From JBCAWW01 sp039024315 (GTDB taxonomy: Bacteria; Bacteroidota; Bacteroidia; J057), in assembly GCA_039024315.1 (NCBI GenBank), contig JBCCQN010000219.1, positions 1 to 13,094 of the forward strand: a stretch of DNA of 13,094 nt, read 5' to 3'. The position numbers and the translations under genes were made by a program. Below the pieces are notes generated by a model, which was not told the origin of the DNA, did no database searches, and was given only the letters and a program-made list of their open reading frames with translations. Positions 6,603 through 13,094 of the stretch are shown in pieces; the stretch's first letter is position 1, and the number at the start of each line of letters is the position of its first letter.

Positions 6603-7612
6603 ATTGCTTGGCTTTGAATACGAAGTTTACGGGAAAGATAAAGAGGATATAGTACGTAATAACCGATGATGAAGGCTAAAGAAAAGATGATAATCGTGAG
6701 TTTACCTAAGATATGCATATCTGCCATGCGGGTAACGTAACCTTCCAAAAAGGCTGCCATAAAAAAGACTGGCACTAAACCAATGATGATCTTCATACCA
6801 TTTTTGGCTGCTTGCATGAGGGATTGCAGTCTAGGGTAGGTACCGGGAAACATGATGCTATTGCCCATAACCAATCCTGCCCCACCGGCAATCACAATAG
6901 CCGAAAGCTCCAAAGTACCGTGAATGTATATGATGGGTAAGGCTTCCATCAGTACGCCATACTGGTGAAAAAAGGTAAGAAAGGTCCCGACCATGATGCC
7001 ATTGTAAAATAGGCCACCCCCATAGTTAAATGGCCAAAAAGGCAAGCCAAATATCGTCCCAAATGACAAGACAATGCCGAGGGCAAAAACCCAGAAGGAC
7101 ACCTGTACATTGTTGAGAAAAATCCTCAAAAACATCAAATACTGTCCCTCCTGCTGATAGACGCCGGTAGGATTACCGTTTTCGATATTTTCGATGGTCA
7201 TTTTGATATACCCGCTCCCCAGCACTGTCTCTGGAAAATCAGGTACATAAATAGTCGAAACTACACCGATCAAAAAGAAGGCAGTAAATAATAAGAAAGC
7301 GTAAAATATTTGGCGATGGCAACTGGCCACGATCAAAGGCAATTCTTGGGCCCAAAACACTAGGAAGCGATTGCGCTTTTCCTTTTTGTTTTTGTAGATC
7401 GCCAAGTGAGTCCTAGCCGCTAGCCCATTGAGGTACTTTACGGTTTGGCTCTTGGGGTAGAAGGTACGGGCATAGGCAAGGTCGTCCGTCAACTGTACAT
7501 ACAGTTCGGCCAGATGATCGGGATCAACTTTGGGGTTGGTGGATTCAAACAGGGTTCGTTCAAATTCCCGCCATTTATCCTTATTTTGTCGGAGAAAAGC
7601 TGGTTCTCGCAT
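6599..7612 (-). CDS. SpoIIM (stage II sporulation protein M)-family membrane protein
   Basis: A 337-residue membrane protein and the first gene of the operon. The N-terminal 80 residues are soluble and charged, with MREPAFLRQNKDKWREFE and DDLAYARTFYPKS, typical of SpoIIM relatives outside Firmicutes. Membrane segments follow at about 103-123, 170-192, 203-222, 238-255, 273-292 and 303-324. The signature ALPIIYIHGTLELSAIVIAG (224-243), with the HG..E pattern (H231, E235), marks the family. In Bacillus SpoIIM belongs to a peptidoglycan-remodelling complex used in engulfment; in non-sporulating Bacteroidota the role is unknown and must differ. It ends with a 4-bp ATGA overlap with the next gene. 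Its ATG is 37 bp from the divergent RDD gene, so promoters of the two genes must crowd or overlap the coding regions. Calling it a sporulation protein would mislead. Confidence 0.93.
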   Translation of the reverse strand: MREPAFLRQNKDKWREFERTLFESTNPKVDPDHLAELYVQLTDDLAYARTFYPKSQTVKYLNGLAARTHLAIYKNKKEKRNRFLVFWAQELPLIVASCHRQIFYAFLLFTAFFLIGVVSTIYVPDFPETVLGSGYIKMTIENIENGNPTGVYQQEGQYLMFLRIFLNNVQVSFWVFALGIVLSFGTIFGLPFWPFNYGGGLFYNGIMVGTFLTFFHQYGVLMEALPIIYIHGTLELSAIVIAGGAGLVMGNSIMFPGTYPRLQSLMQAAKNGMKIIIGLVPVFFMAAFLEGYVTRMADMHILGKLTIIIFSLAFIIGYYVLYPLYLSRKLRIQSQAI

Positions 7613-7649
7613 TTGTGCTATTGTGTCCGGCTGAATTTACGAAAAAACC

Positions 7650-8354
7650 ATGAATACCATCGTAATTCCTACCGCTCAAAATATTGAGCTTGAATATCCG
7701 CAAGCCGGCATAGGGGCGAGGGCTTTAGCGACCCTCATTGATGTCGCTGTGCTAATAGGATATTTTACGATTCTAAGGATATTTGATTATTCTTTTAATG
7801 CCTCCAATGAGCTTACTTATACCTTTTTCATTCCACCTATGATTTACAGCCTCCTATGTGAATCGCTTTTTAACGGCCAAACCCTAGGTAAATTTATCAT
7901 GCGGACCCGCGTCATTAGCCTCGATGGCGCCTCTCCGACCTTCTCCCAGTATATTATGCGCTGGTTACTAAAATTACTTGATCTCTGGATCCTTTGGGGA
8001 CTAGTTGGTTTGGTGACAATGGTTATCAACAAAAATGGGCAACGGCTTGGCGATATCATTGCGGGTACGACCGTAATCAAACTAAAGCTAGTCACTCATT
8101 TTGGCGACACCATCTTTATGGAGACCTCAGAAGACTACCAAGTAGTATTTCCGCAAATCAGAAACCTATCTGATCGGGATGTTTCTATCCTCAAAGAAGT
8201 ACTAGATGCAGGACTCAAATCTTCCAACCCAGAGATACTCGAAAAGCTTTCTCGCAAGGTGCAGGAGGTTGCCGGTATAGAAACCAAGATGAGAGCAGCC
8301 GTATTTTTGGAGACCGTTTTGCTCGATTACAACCATTTATATGGCGGAGAGTAG
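7650..8354 (+). CDS. RDD family membrane protein
   Basis: A 234-residue protein with an RDD domain (residues about 17-146). The first conserved Arg and Asp are in GARALATLIDVAVLIGYF (R24, D31), and the domain ends with GQRLGDIIAGTTVI (R132, D135). Hydrophobic segments lie at about 27-45, 56-72 and 108-126. Known RDD proteins are often linked to transport or to membrane quality control, but most have no assigned function. After the domain comes an 85-residue soluble tail (LSDRDVSILKEVLDAG at 173-188, then helices). It is divergent from the SpoIIM-like gene, with only 37 bp between them, an arrangement common beside this MoxR-type cluster in Bacteroidota. It is probably functionally linked to that operon though transcribed from its own strand. 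A weak hairpin at 8374-8389 follows the stop and is not a convincing terminator. Confidence 0.92.
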   Translation: MNTIVIPTAQNIELEYPQAGIGARALATLIDVAVLIGYFTILRIFDYSFNASNELTYTFFIPPMIYSLLCESLFNGQTLGKFIMRTRVISLDGASPTFSQYIMRWLLKLLDLWILWGLVGLVTMVINKNGQRLGDIIAGTTVIKLKLVTHFGDTIFMETSEDYQVVFPQIRNLSDRDVSILKEVLDAGLKSSNPEILEKLSRKVQEVAGIETKMRAAVFLETVLLDYNHLYGGE

Positions 8355-8647
8355 GGTATTTTGCCCCATAGTTTTAGCAGCCATGCTAATTATTGTAGAA
8401 AAAACCGCTTTATCCTCAATTTTGCCATGTAAGATTTGATATTTAAATGTAATAAATTGTATATTCGGTCAACATCGGAATTTTATTCTATCCTGTTAAT
8501 TATTTCAAGGCGGTACTTCTTCTTTTTTGTGGAGTCTTCGGGTCCGCAAATATTTTTCTAAGGCATTTTATGATACTCCTTTTTACGTGACTTTTTAGTC
8601 GCGTAGAGGTCTATATTACACATACTACTAACACTAGTGCCAGTAAA
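8355..8647. other. 293-bp AT-rich gene-free stretch with a small hairpin
   Basis: No coding potential is evident. After the RDD stop there is a weak hairpin (TTAGCA, loop GCCA, TGCTAA at 8374-8389). Near the right end a hairpin ACGTGACT-TTTT-AGTCGCGT (8585-8604) has an 8-bp stem with one G-T wobble. It lies 44 bases before the start of the YD-like repeat protein, so it would be in or near the 5' leader. The middle is AT-rich and could hold the promoter of the downstream gene, but I cannot place a convincing Bacteroidota promoter pair. Confidence 0.5.
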
Positions 8648-9502
8648 ATGAAACACTTCTCCTCCCTGCTCGCTTATTGTTTGCTAATTTGTGGATCAGC
8701 CTACGCGCAAGTCCCTTCCCCCAATGCAACTGGCTGGGAATCACCCAATTTCGATAAATTCTTCGTCATGAAGAACCGGATTCAATCCATCGAAGTCCAG
8801 TCCTATGAGGAGATCCAAAAGATTAAACAACCCTTACAAGCGACCCTCTATGAGTACGACCCCAAAGGCAATCTCGTCCACGTGGTAGAAACTCAGCAAA
8901 AAGACACCTCTCGCATCCAAAACTTTACCTATACCCAAAACGGCACTTTGACTAGTAAAGTCGTTACTGACAAGGTTTGGGATCGCAATTATAAGTCTTG
9001 GTATCGCTTCAATCGCATGCGTAAGGTTTATCAAGTAAAGTCATACGAATTGCTGCGTAATAATGAGACTATGCTGCTAGATACCAAGCAGTATGTTTAC
9101 AATGAAGACTCCCTGCTCACCGCAGTGCGCTTTTTAGAAAACAACCGCCTACTGCGCACTCAAGAGTATGAGTATGATGATAAGGGGCGCGTAATTTCTG
9201 AAGCCTTTATCAATCGCTCCAATATTCAGGAACGCAAGATTCTCTATACCTACAACAACGACAATCAACTTACTCGCGTCAAAACCGTCACAGGCGAGAC
9301 CAATGTATCCGAATACATTTATGTTTACAATGAACTCGGCAATCCTGTTGAAGTGCAATGGCGTGAAAATGGTTTATTGATAGGAACGGTCACCTATGAC
9401 TATAATGAAAAAGGCCTCCTTACTCGCATGGAGCGCTCCGTCAATGAGGCCGATAGTCCTGAGTCTGTATTCGTCCGAGTATTTGACTACAAGACTTTTT
9501 AA
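8648..9502 (+). CDS. Exported YD/RHS-like repeat protein
   Basis: A 284-residue exported protein with a signal peptide (hydrophobic residues 6-19, probable cleavage after YA at residue 20). The mature part has at least seven short units of the pattern Y-x-Y-(D/N)-x-x-G-x-(L/V). They start near residues 68 (YEYDPKGNLVHVV), 94 (YTQNGTLTSKV), 149 (YVYNEDSLLTAV), 174 (YEYDDKGRVISEA), 200 (YTYNNDNQLTRVK), 225 (YVYNELGNPVEVQ) and 250 (YDYNEKGLLTRME). From 149 onward the spacing is a regular 25-26 residues, which suggests a repeated beta-hairpin unit. These resemble the YD repeats of RHS and teneurin-type proteins but are fewer. No RHS core motif, toxin tip or C-terminal sorting domain is present. 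It is probably a small beta-sheet protein in the periplasm or on the surface; the function is unknown. It is monocistronic, with a terminator 46 bp after the stop. Confidence 0.85.
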   Translation: MKHFSSLLAYCLLICGSAYAQVPSPNATGWESPNFDKFFVMKNRIQSIEVQSYEEIQKIKQPLQATLYEYDPKGNLVHVVETQQKDTSRIQNFTYTQNGTLTSKVVTDKVWDRNYKSWYRFNRMRKVYQVKSYELLRNNETMLLDTKQYVYNEDSLLTAVRFLENNRLLRTQEYEYDDKGRVISEAFINRSNIQERKILYTYNNDNQLTRVKTVTGETNVSEYIYVYNELGNPVEVQWRENGLLIGTVTYDYNEKGLLTRMERSVNEADSPESVFVRVFDYKTF

Positions 9503-9548
9503 AATCTAAGACATTACTACTACTGACGTACTGGCACCAAAAAGGTGC

Positions 9549-9579
9549 AGCCCTCTTTCTACTCAAGAGGGCTTTTTTT
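9549..9579 (+). terminator. Rho-independent terminator after the YD-like repeat gene
   Basis: AGCCCTCTT (9549-9557) pairs perfectly with AAGAGGGCT (9565-9573) around a 7-base loop, and a T-run continues to 9579. A small extra hairpin, GCACC-AAAAA-GGTGC, lies just before it (9534-9548). It closes the transcript of the gene ending at 9502. Confidence 0.9.
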
Positions 9580-9602
9580 GTGACCTTTTTTTTGGGGGGG
9601 GC

Positions 9603-9623
9603 ACTGCTGCGCAGAACGCTTAT
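9603..9623 (-). repeat. Intergenic repeat, form B, copy 2 (left arm of an inverted pair)
   Basis: Identical to 1932-1952 over 21 bases. Its 18-base core CTGCTGCGCAGAACGCTT (9604-9621) is the exact reverse complement of 9704-9721. It follows a run of eight T and eight G (9586-9601). Together with the right arm it encloses a 119-bp unit between the terminator of the YD-like gene and the PAP2 gene. Confidence 0.8.
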
Positions 9624-9703
9624 CCCCTAAACCGGAGGTTTTTCCCCCTTCGGAGGTGGATTAAGGGAGAGGAATCTGGGTAAGCGATCTTATAAGTAGA
9701 GAC

Positions 9704-9721
9704 AAGCGTTCTGCGCAGCAG
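9704..9721 (+). repeat. Intergenic repeat, form B, copy 3 (right arm of an inverted pair)
   Basis: The 18 bases are an exact reverse complement of 9604-9621, so the pair could form a long-stem cruciform or mark the ends of a small element. Outside both arms a GGGC/GCCC pairing continues after a short offset. The sequence between the arms (about 80 bp) has two direct copies of CGGAGGT (9633 and 9651) and no coding capacity. It lies 77 bp before the PAP2 start codon. Confidence 0.8.
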
Positions 9722-9798
9722 CCCAAGCCTCCTCAGCAAATGTCCATTTTCATTCAGCGCTAAACTTTGTTATTGTTGTAGGCAAAGCAAAGCTGATC

Positions 9799-10548
9799 AT
9801 GCGACCATTCATTCTCCTCCTTTTCATCACGAGTCAAAGTCTGAGCGTTCTGGGACAGAATAAGCCAGCATCCCCCTATCAATACAATCGTAAAGTCGAA
9901 ATTGGCCTTAGTTTGGGTGTAGGAGCGCTGAGCCTCACGGGACATATTCTCCAGAGGCAGCTTGATCCACTTAGCGATCTCCAACTTAGTCAACTCGATC
10001 CTATGGATGTTAATTCCTTTGATAGAGGCACTATCGGCAATTGGGATCCTAGGGCAGCACGCCTCAGCGATGTGTTGCTCGGAGCAAGTTTGCTGGCTCC
10101 TTACGCTTTGCCGCTATTGAGAAAAGAGTTCCGCGACGAGCGGCTAGACCTCATGATCATGGGCTTCCAAACGATGGTGTATACAGACTTTGCTACGACT
10201 TGGACCAAATATAGCGTACGTCGGGTCCGTCCTTTTGCCTATCTCCCTGCGGGGAACGATCAGTCTCTTTTTCAAATGCAACGCGAAGCCGATGCCCGCT
10301 ATGCCTTTTTCTCAGGTCATACCTCGGGGACTGCAGTAGCGAGTTTTTACGCGGCCAGTATTTATCAAGCCTATTTCCCTAAATCTCGTTCTCGTTACTT
10401 TGTCTGGGGAGCCGCGATCCTCCTGCCAGCAGTAGTAGGTTACTTGCGTGTGAGAGCCGGGAAACACTATCCTAGCGACGTGATGGCGGGTTATTTGGTC
10501 GGAGCTTCAATTGGCATCCTCAACCCTTGGTTTCACCAGCGACGCTGA
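9799..10548 (+). CDS. PAP2-superfamily phosphatase, exported or membrane-anchored
   Basis: A 249-residue protein of the PAP2 (type 2 phosphatidic acid phosphatase) superfamily, which removes phosphate from lipid phosphates or pyrophosphates outside the inner membrane. All three catalytic motifs are present: KYSVRRVRP (K137, R144, P145), SGH in FFSGHTSGTA (S172, G173, H174), and RVRAGKHYPSD (R217, H223, D227), where H223 would carry the phosphoryl group. The residue before R217 is Leu rather than the usual Ser. An N-terminal signal or anchor segment covers about 4-19, and weaker hydrophobic stretches lie at 90-107, 172-190, 202-216 and 229-243. The substrate cannot be told from sequence; undecaprenyl pyrophosphate or phosphatidic acid-type lipids are possible. 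It stands alone, 104 bp before the DUF547 gene, with no clear terminator between. Confidence 0.92.
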   Translation: MRPFILLLFITSQSLSVLGQNKPASPYQYNRKVEIGLSLGVGALSLTGHILQRQLDPLSDLQLSQLDPMDVNSFDRGTIGNWDPRAARLSDVLLGASLLAPYALPLLRKEFRDERLDLMIMGFQTMVYTDFATTWTKYSVRRVRPFAYLPAGNDQSLFQMQREADARYAFFSGHTSGTAVASFYAASIYQAYFPKSRSRYFVWGAAILLPAVVGYLRVRAGKHYPSDVMAGYLVGASIGILNPWFHQRR

Positions 10549-10652
10549 TTTGGGTCTGATGGGCGACAAAAGCGGGGAAAATAGGCGAAAGCGCAATCCG
10601 ATTCGTTATCACTGCCGTAAGCATTAGTGATTCACCACTTAATCATGTAAAA

Positions 10653-11360
10653 ATGAAACGCTTATTTGCCTCCCTCAGCCTTTTATTATTGATCACAGCT
10701 TCGCTGAACGCTGCCAATACACCTAACCATCAGTTGTGGGAAAATATCCTCCAAAAGCATGTCAATTATAAGGCCGGCACGGTCAACTATAAAGCCATCA
10801 AAGCCGAGAAAGCGGCCCTGCAAGCATATATTAAGGAGCTAGAAACGCATACCCCTCAATCTGATTGGAGCCGTAATGACAAGCTAGCCTACTGGATCAA
10901 TGTCTATAATGCTTATACCATCAAACTCATTGTAGACAACTATCCGCTCAAGAGTATTACCAATCTAGACAAACCCTGGGACAAGAAATTCATCAAGATT
11001 GCAGGCACTACTTATAGCCTCAATCAGGTCGAAAATGAAATTTTGCGTAAGTACACTTCTAAGATCCACTTTGCGATCAACTGTGCTTCTATCTCTTGTC
11101 CTCCTTTGTATAATCACGCCTTTACCTCCGACAACGTCAATACCTATCTCAATCGCCTCACACGTAACTTCCTTACCAACAGCCAACGCACAGTAGTAAG
11201 TGGCAATAGCGTAAAGGTTTCCAAGATCTTTGACTGGTATGGCGTTGACTTTAAAACGGACGGAAGCATCATCCCTTACCTCAACAAATATCTCGATCCA
11301 GATTTACCAGCCAATGCTACGGTATCCTACCTAGATTATGACTGGAATTTGAATCAATAG
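10653..11360 (+). CDS. Exported DUF547 domain protein
   Basis: A 235-residue protein with a signal peptide (hydrophobic residues 4-18, probable cleavage after LNA at residue 20) and a DUF547 domain covering most of the rest. Family marks are DKLAYWINVYNAYTIKLIVD (76-95), VENEILR (126-132) and IHFAINCASISCPPL (138-152), with the two conserved Cys at 144 and 149, then FDWYGVDF (193-200). DUF547 proteins are widespread, secreted in bacteria and of unknown activity; the conserved Cys, His and Asn/Tyr residues hint at an enzyme-like site, but I make no claim. The translation start is supported by the signal peptide. The stop is immediately followed by a 28-bp near-palindrome (11361-11388) that may end the transcript. 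Confidence 0.93.
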   Translation: MKRLFASLSLLLLITASLNAANTPNHQLWENILQKHVNYKAGTVNYKAIKAEKAALQAYIKELETHTPQSDWSRNDKLAYWINVYNAYTIKLIVDNYPLKSITNLDKPWDKKFIKIAGTTYSLNQVENEILRKYTSKIHFAINCASISCPPLYNHAFTSDNVNTYLNRLTRNFLTNSQRTVVSGNSVKVSKIFDWYGVDFKTDGSIIPYLNKYLDPDLPANATVSYLDYDWNLNQ

Positions 11361-11388
11361 GTAGGTACGCAAAATTTTGCGCACCTAC
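11361..11388 (+). terminator. Hairpin directly after the DUF547 stop codon, possible terminator
   Basis: The 14-base arms GTAGGTACGCAAAA and TTTTGCGCACCTAC are complementary except for one mismatch, and the palindrome begins at the base after the TAG stop. No T-run follows, so it is not a classical rho-independent terminator; it may stop transcription or protect the 3' end. It may act in both directions, since the M16 gene converges from the right. Confidence 0.45.
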
Positions 11389-11402
11389 GGATTTATGATC
11401 AA

Positions 11403-11435
11403 AAGCGTTCCGCGTCCCGAAAGCTTTCGGGAGTA
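11403..11435 (+). repeat. 33-bp palindromic intergenic repeat, form A, copy 2
   Basis: Identical over 33 bases to 1825-1857, including the perfect palindrome TCCCGAAAGCTTTCGGGA (11415-11432). Unlike the copies at 1825/1932 and 9603/9704, no inverted partner is seen within the following 100 bases, so this may be a solo or decayed end. It lies between the convergent DUF547 and M16 genes. Confidence 0.8.
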
Positions 11436-11525
11436 AGAAAAAATGCTTGGATATCCAATATCGGAGCAGAAGATCAAAGTTTTCAATTCCGCTAAATTGG
11501 AGCCAGTATCCGGGCTTTGAAGTTC

Positions 11526-13094
11526 CTAATATCTCGCGATGTCCTCGACTTCGAGCTCGATGAGCTTGCCGTAAGCTTTGAGGGCTTCTAAATCGATCCG
11601 CTTACTATCACCATAGATGGTGATGAGATAAGGCTTACCCGCGATGTACTTTTCATGAAAAGCCTTGATATCGGCCATCTCCATGCTCGGATAAGCCTCG
11701 TAAGCGCTTTGATTGGGATCACTGGCAAAACCTCTGTTTTGATGACGCGATACGGTCTCAGGTAGCTCTCTGAACTCTGGAAAGTTAGTGATAGTGCTCA
11801 ACTGCAGTGAGTTGCGCAATGCATCCATTCGATCTGGTTTTTCTGGTAGTTCTTGCAGGAGACCGACCATCACGGGGATTGCTTCAGCCGTTTTGTCTGC
11901 CTGGCAGCCGATAAAGCCAATCAAGCGCCCCTCCTTACCACTTTGGAGTGGGATTTGATAAACACTGCCAGCAGAATAAGCCAAAGAGCGATACTCTCTA
12001 ATCTCTTGCAAAACTAGACCTGAAAACCCGCCTCCAAAATATTGGTTAAATGCAAGCCATTGAGCATAGGCTTCGGGATCAAATTCTTCGCCGGCCACAT
12101 GGAAATACACCTGACTCTGGATCGCCTTTTTATCATTGACAAAGAGGATGGTATTTTCTTCATAGCGCTTGCCTTCCAAAAACTCCCGTTTGATTGCTTT
12201 GCCCATGCTGCTAAGGCTTAAATTATCAGCAATGAGAGATTGGACTTCGTCGGCAGGCATCGCCCCTGTGTACCAAATTTCGGCCGAGTACTGGGTACAG
12301 ACCTCTTTAAAGGCCTCCACCAAAGTACTGACATTCATGGCTTTGAGCTCGGACTCAGATTTACGACAAAGATTCGCTGATTTTTCCCCAAAGATCCCAT
12401 AATCATAAACGGCCCGCCCTAAGAAGCTTGGGTCACTTTTTTCTAGCTCACGATTGGATAACGTATTATTGAGATATACATCCTTGCTTTGCTCATCAAA
12501 CTTAGGATCAGTCATTAACTCGTTGAGCAAGGCAAGGCCTTGACTAAGTTGACTTTCTCTACCGGAGAGATAAAGATTGGTATGATTGATATCGACATCT
12601 ACAAAGTAGGACAACCCCAGTGCCGAGAATGCTTCTTTTAATTGCTTAAGATCACGTTCTCCTGCCCCAAGATAATTTACGAGATCAGCTGCAGTGATCA
12701 ATTCAGGATTGCTTAAGCGGCCTTTTTTAAACTTGATTTCAAGTTCAAAAAGGTCATTGATTGGATTATTGGCGACCAAGAGCTGATGCCCTCCCTGCAT
12801 TTTGATTTGAGCAACATCATGTTCAAAGTCCAGAAATCGCGGCTGGAAGGGCAAGGCCGGAATTGCCTCAAATTCGGCATAGTAGTCTGACTGCTCTTTT
12901 TGCTCTGTGACAATGGGTTTGTAGTTAGGCTTTTCTAGCTTAGTGCCCTTGGCAAAACCGGTCCGAGAAATCACGCGGATACGATCTTTACCCAAATATT
13001 GTTTGGCTACCCTCAGCACATCTTCGCGCCTAACTAGATCTAATTTTTGCGGATAGGCGATAAAATCTTCCCAACTCTTGCCTTGGTTGAAGGC
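11526..13094 (-). CDS. M16 family (pitrilysin-type) zinc metallopeptidase, C-terminal part
   Basis: The frame is open through the right edge of the window, so the gene starts outside; the GTG at 13019 is an internal codon. The visible 522 residues are the C-terminal half of a two-lobed M16 peptidase (full proteins of this kind are about 900-960 residues). In order they show the end of the first lobe (AFNQGKSWEDFIAYPQKLDL, then VLRVAKQYLG), a linker, and a second lobe. The second lobe has an inactive-looking M16 domain (around 12810-12550; ELITAADLVNYLGAGERD sits where an active domain would have HxxEH) and a last domain with FNQYFGGGFSGLVLQEIREY, then RSLAYSAG (about 11967-12047). The Arg/Tyr pair of that motif is typical of M16 C-terminal domains that help bind substrate. 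Zinc ligands must lie in the missing N-terminal lobe. It is probably periplasmic, degrading peptides; the signal peptide is not in view. Confidence 0.92.
   Translation of the reverse strand, partial: AFNQGKSWEDFIAYPQKLDLVRREDVLRVAKQYLGKDRIRVISRTGFAKGTKLEKPNYKPIVTEQKEQSDYYAEFEAIPALPFQPRFLDFEHDVAQIKMQGGHQLLVANNPINDLFELEIKFKKGRLSNPELITAADLVNYLGAGERDLKQLKEAFSALGLSYFVDVDINHTNLYLSGRESQLSQGLALLNELMTDPKFDEQSKDVYLNNTLSNRELEKSDPSFLGRAVYDYGIFGEKSANLCRKSESELKAMNVSTLVEAFKEVCTQYSAEIWYTGAMPADEVQSLIADNLSLSSMGKAIKREFLEGKRYEENTILFVNDKKAIQSQVYFHVAGEEFDPEAYAQWLAFNQYFGGGFSGLVLQEIREYRSLAYSAGSVYQIPLQSGKEGRLIGFIGCQADKTAEAIPVMVGLLQELPEKPDRMDALRNSLQLSTITNFPEFRELPETVSRHQNRGFASDPNQSAYEAYPSMEMADIKAFHEKYIAGKPYLITIYGDSKRIDLEALKAYGKLIELEVEDIARY

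Noticed and set aside
6599..7612. Evidence for endospore formation from a SpoIIM homologue
   Set aside because: SpoIIM-family proteins are common in non-sporulating Bacteroidota beside MoxR and RDD genes; no other sporulation gene is present.
8648..9502. RHS-type toxin with an immunity gene
   Set aside because: There is no RHS core, no toxin domain at the C-terminus and no small immunity-like gene after it; a terminator follows directly.
13017..13019. GTG as the start of the M16 peptidase
   Set aside because: The frame continues open with M16-like sequence to the window edge; the start is outside.

Overview
The window looks like a chromosomal segment of a Gram-negative member of the Bacteroidota. 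The reasons are a cluster of RDD, SpoIIM-like, DUF4129, DUF4350 and MoxR genes that is typical of that phylum, many secreted or outer-membrane-like proteins whose signal peptides end in A-Q, and weak ribosome binding sites. Moderate GC content and short palindromic intergenic repeats would fit Saprospira or a relative, but that genus-level guess is an inference. No rRNA, tRNA, CRISPR array, phage gene or complete insertion sequence is visible.

Layout. Positions 1-639 (+) hold the 3' part of selD (selenophosphate synthase), cut by the window edge. It converges on, and overlaps by 14 bp, a minus-strand row of three exported small proteins (626-1198, 1237-1806, 1970-2605). The first two are tandem paralogues. 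A strong intrinsic terminator (2626-2664) separates them from the centrepiece: a tightly overlapping minus-strand operon transcribed from 7612 down to 2687. Its genes encode a SpoIIM-family membrane protein, a six-helix membrane protein, a DUF4129 protein, a DUF4350 protein and a MoxR AAA+ ATPase. An RDD-family membrane protein (7650-8354, +) diverges from this operon across only 37 bp.

From 8648 the plus strand carries three exported proteins in separate units: a small YD/RHS-like repeat protein (8648-9502) with its own terminator, a PAP2-type phosphatase (9799-10548) and a DUF547 protein (10653-11360). The right end is the C-terminal part of a large M16 (pitrilysin-type) peptidase on the minus strand, cut by the window edge.

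How the genes work together. The central operon joins an ATP-driven MoxR chaperone to several integral membrane partners. Such clusters are thought to assemble or activate membrane or envelope complexes. DUF58, the usual partner encoded beside MoxR, is not found downstream, where the operon ends in a terminator. The flanking genes look like independent envelope functions.

The least explained sequence is a family of short repeats sharing AAGCGTTCYGCG. It occurs at five intergenic places (1825, 1932, 9603, 9704, 11403), twice as inverted pairs enclosing about 120-130 bp, and twice fused to an 18-bp perfect palindrome.
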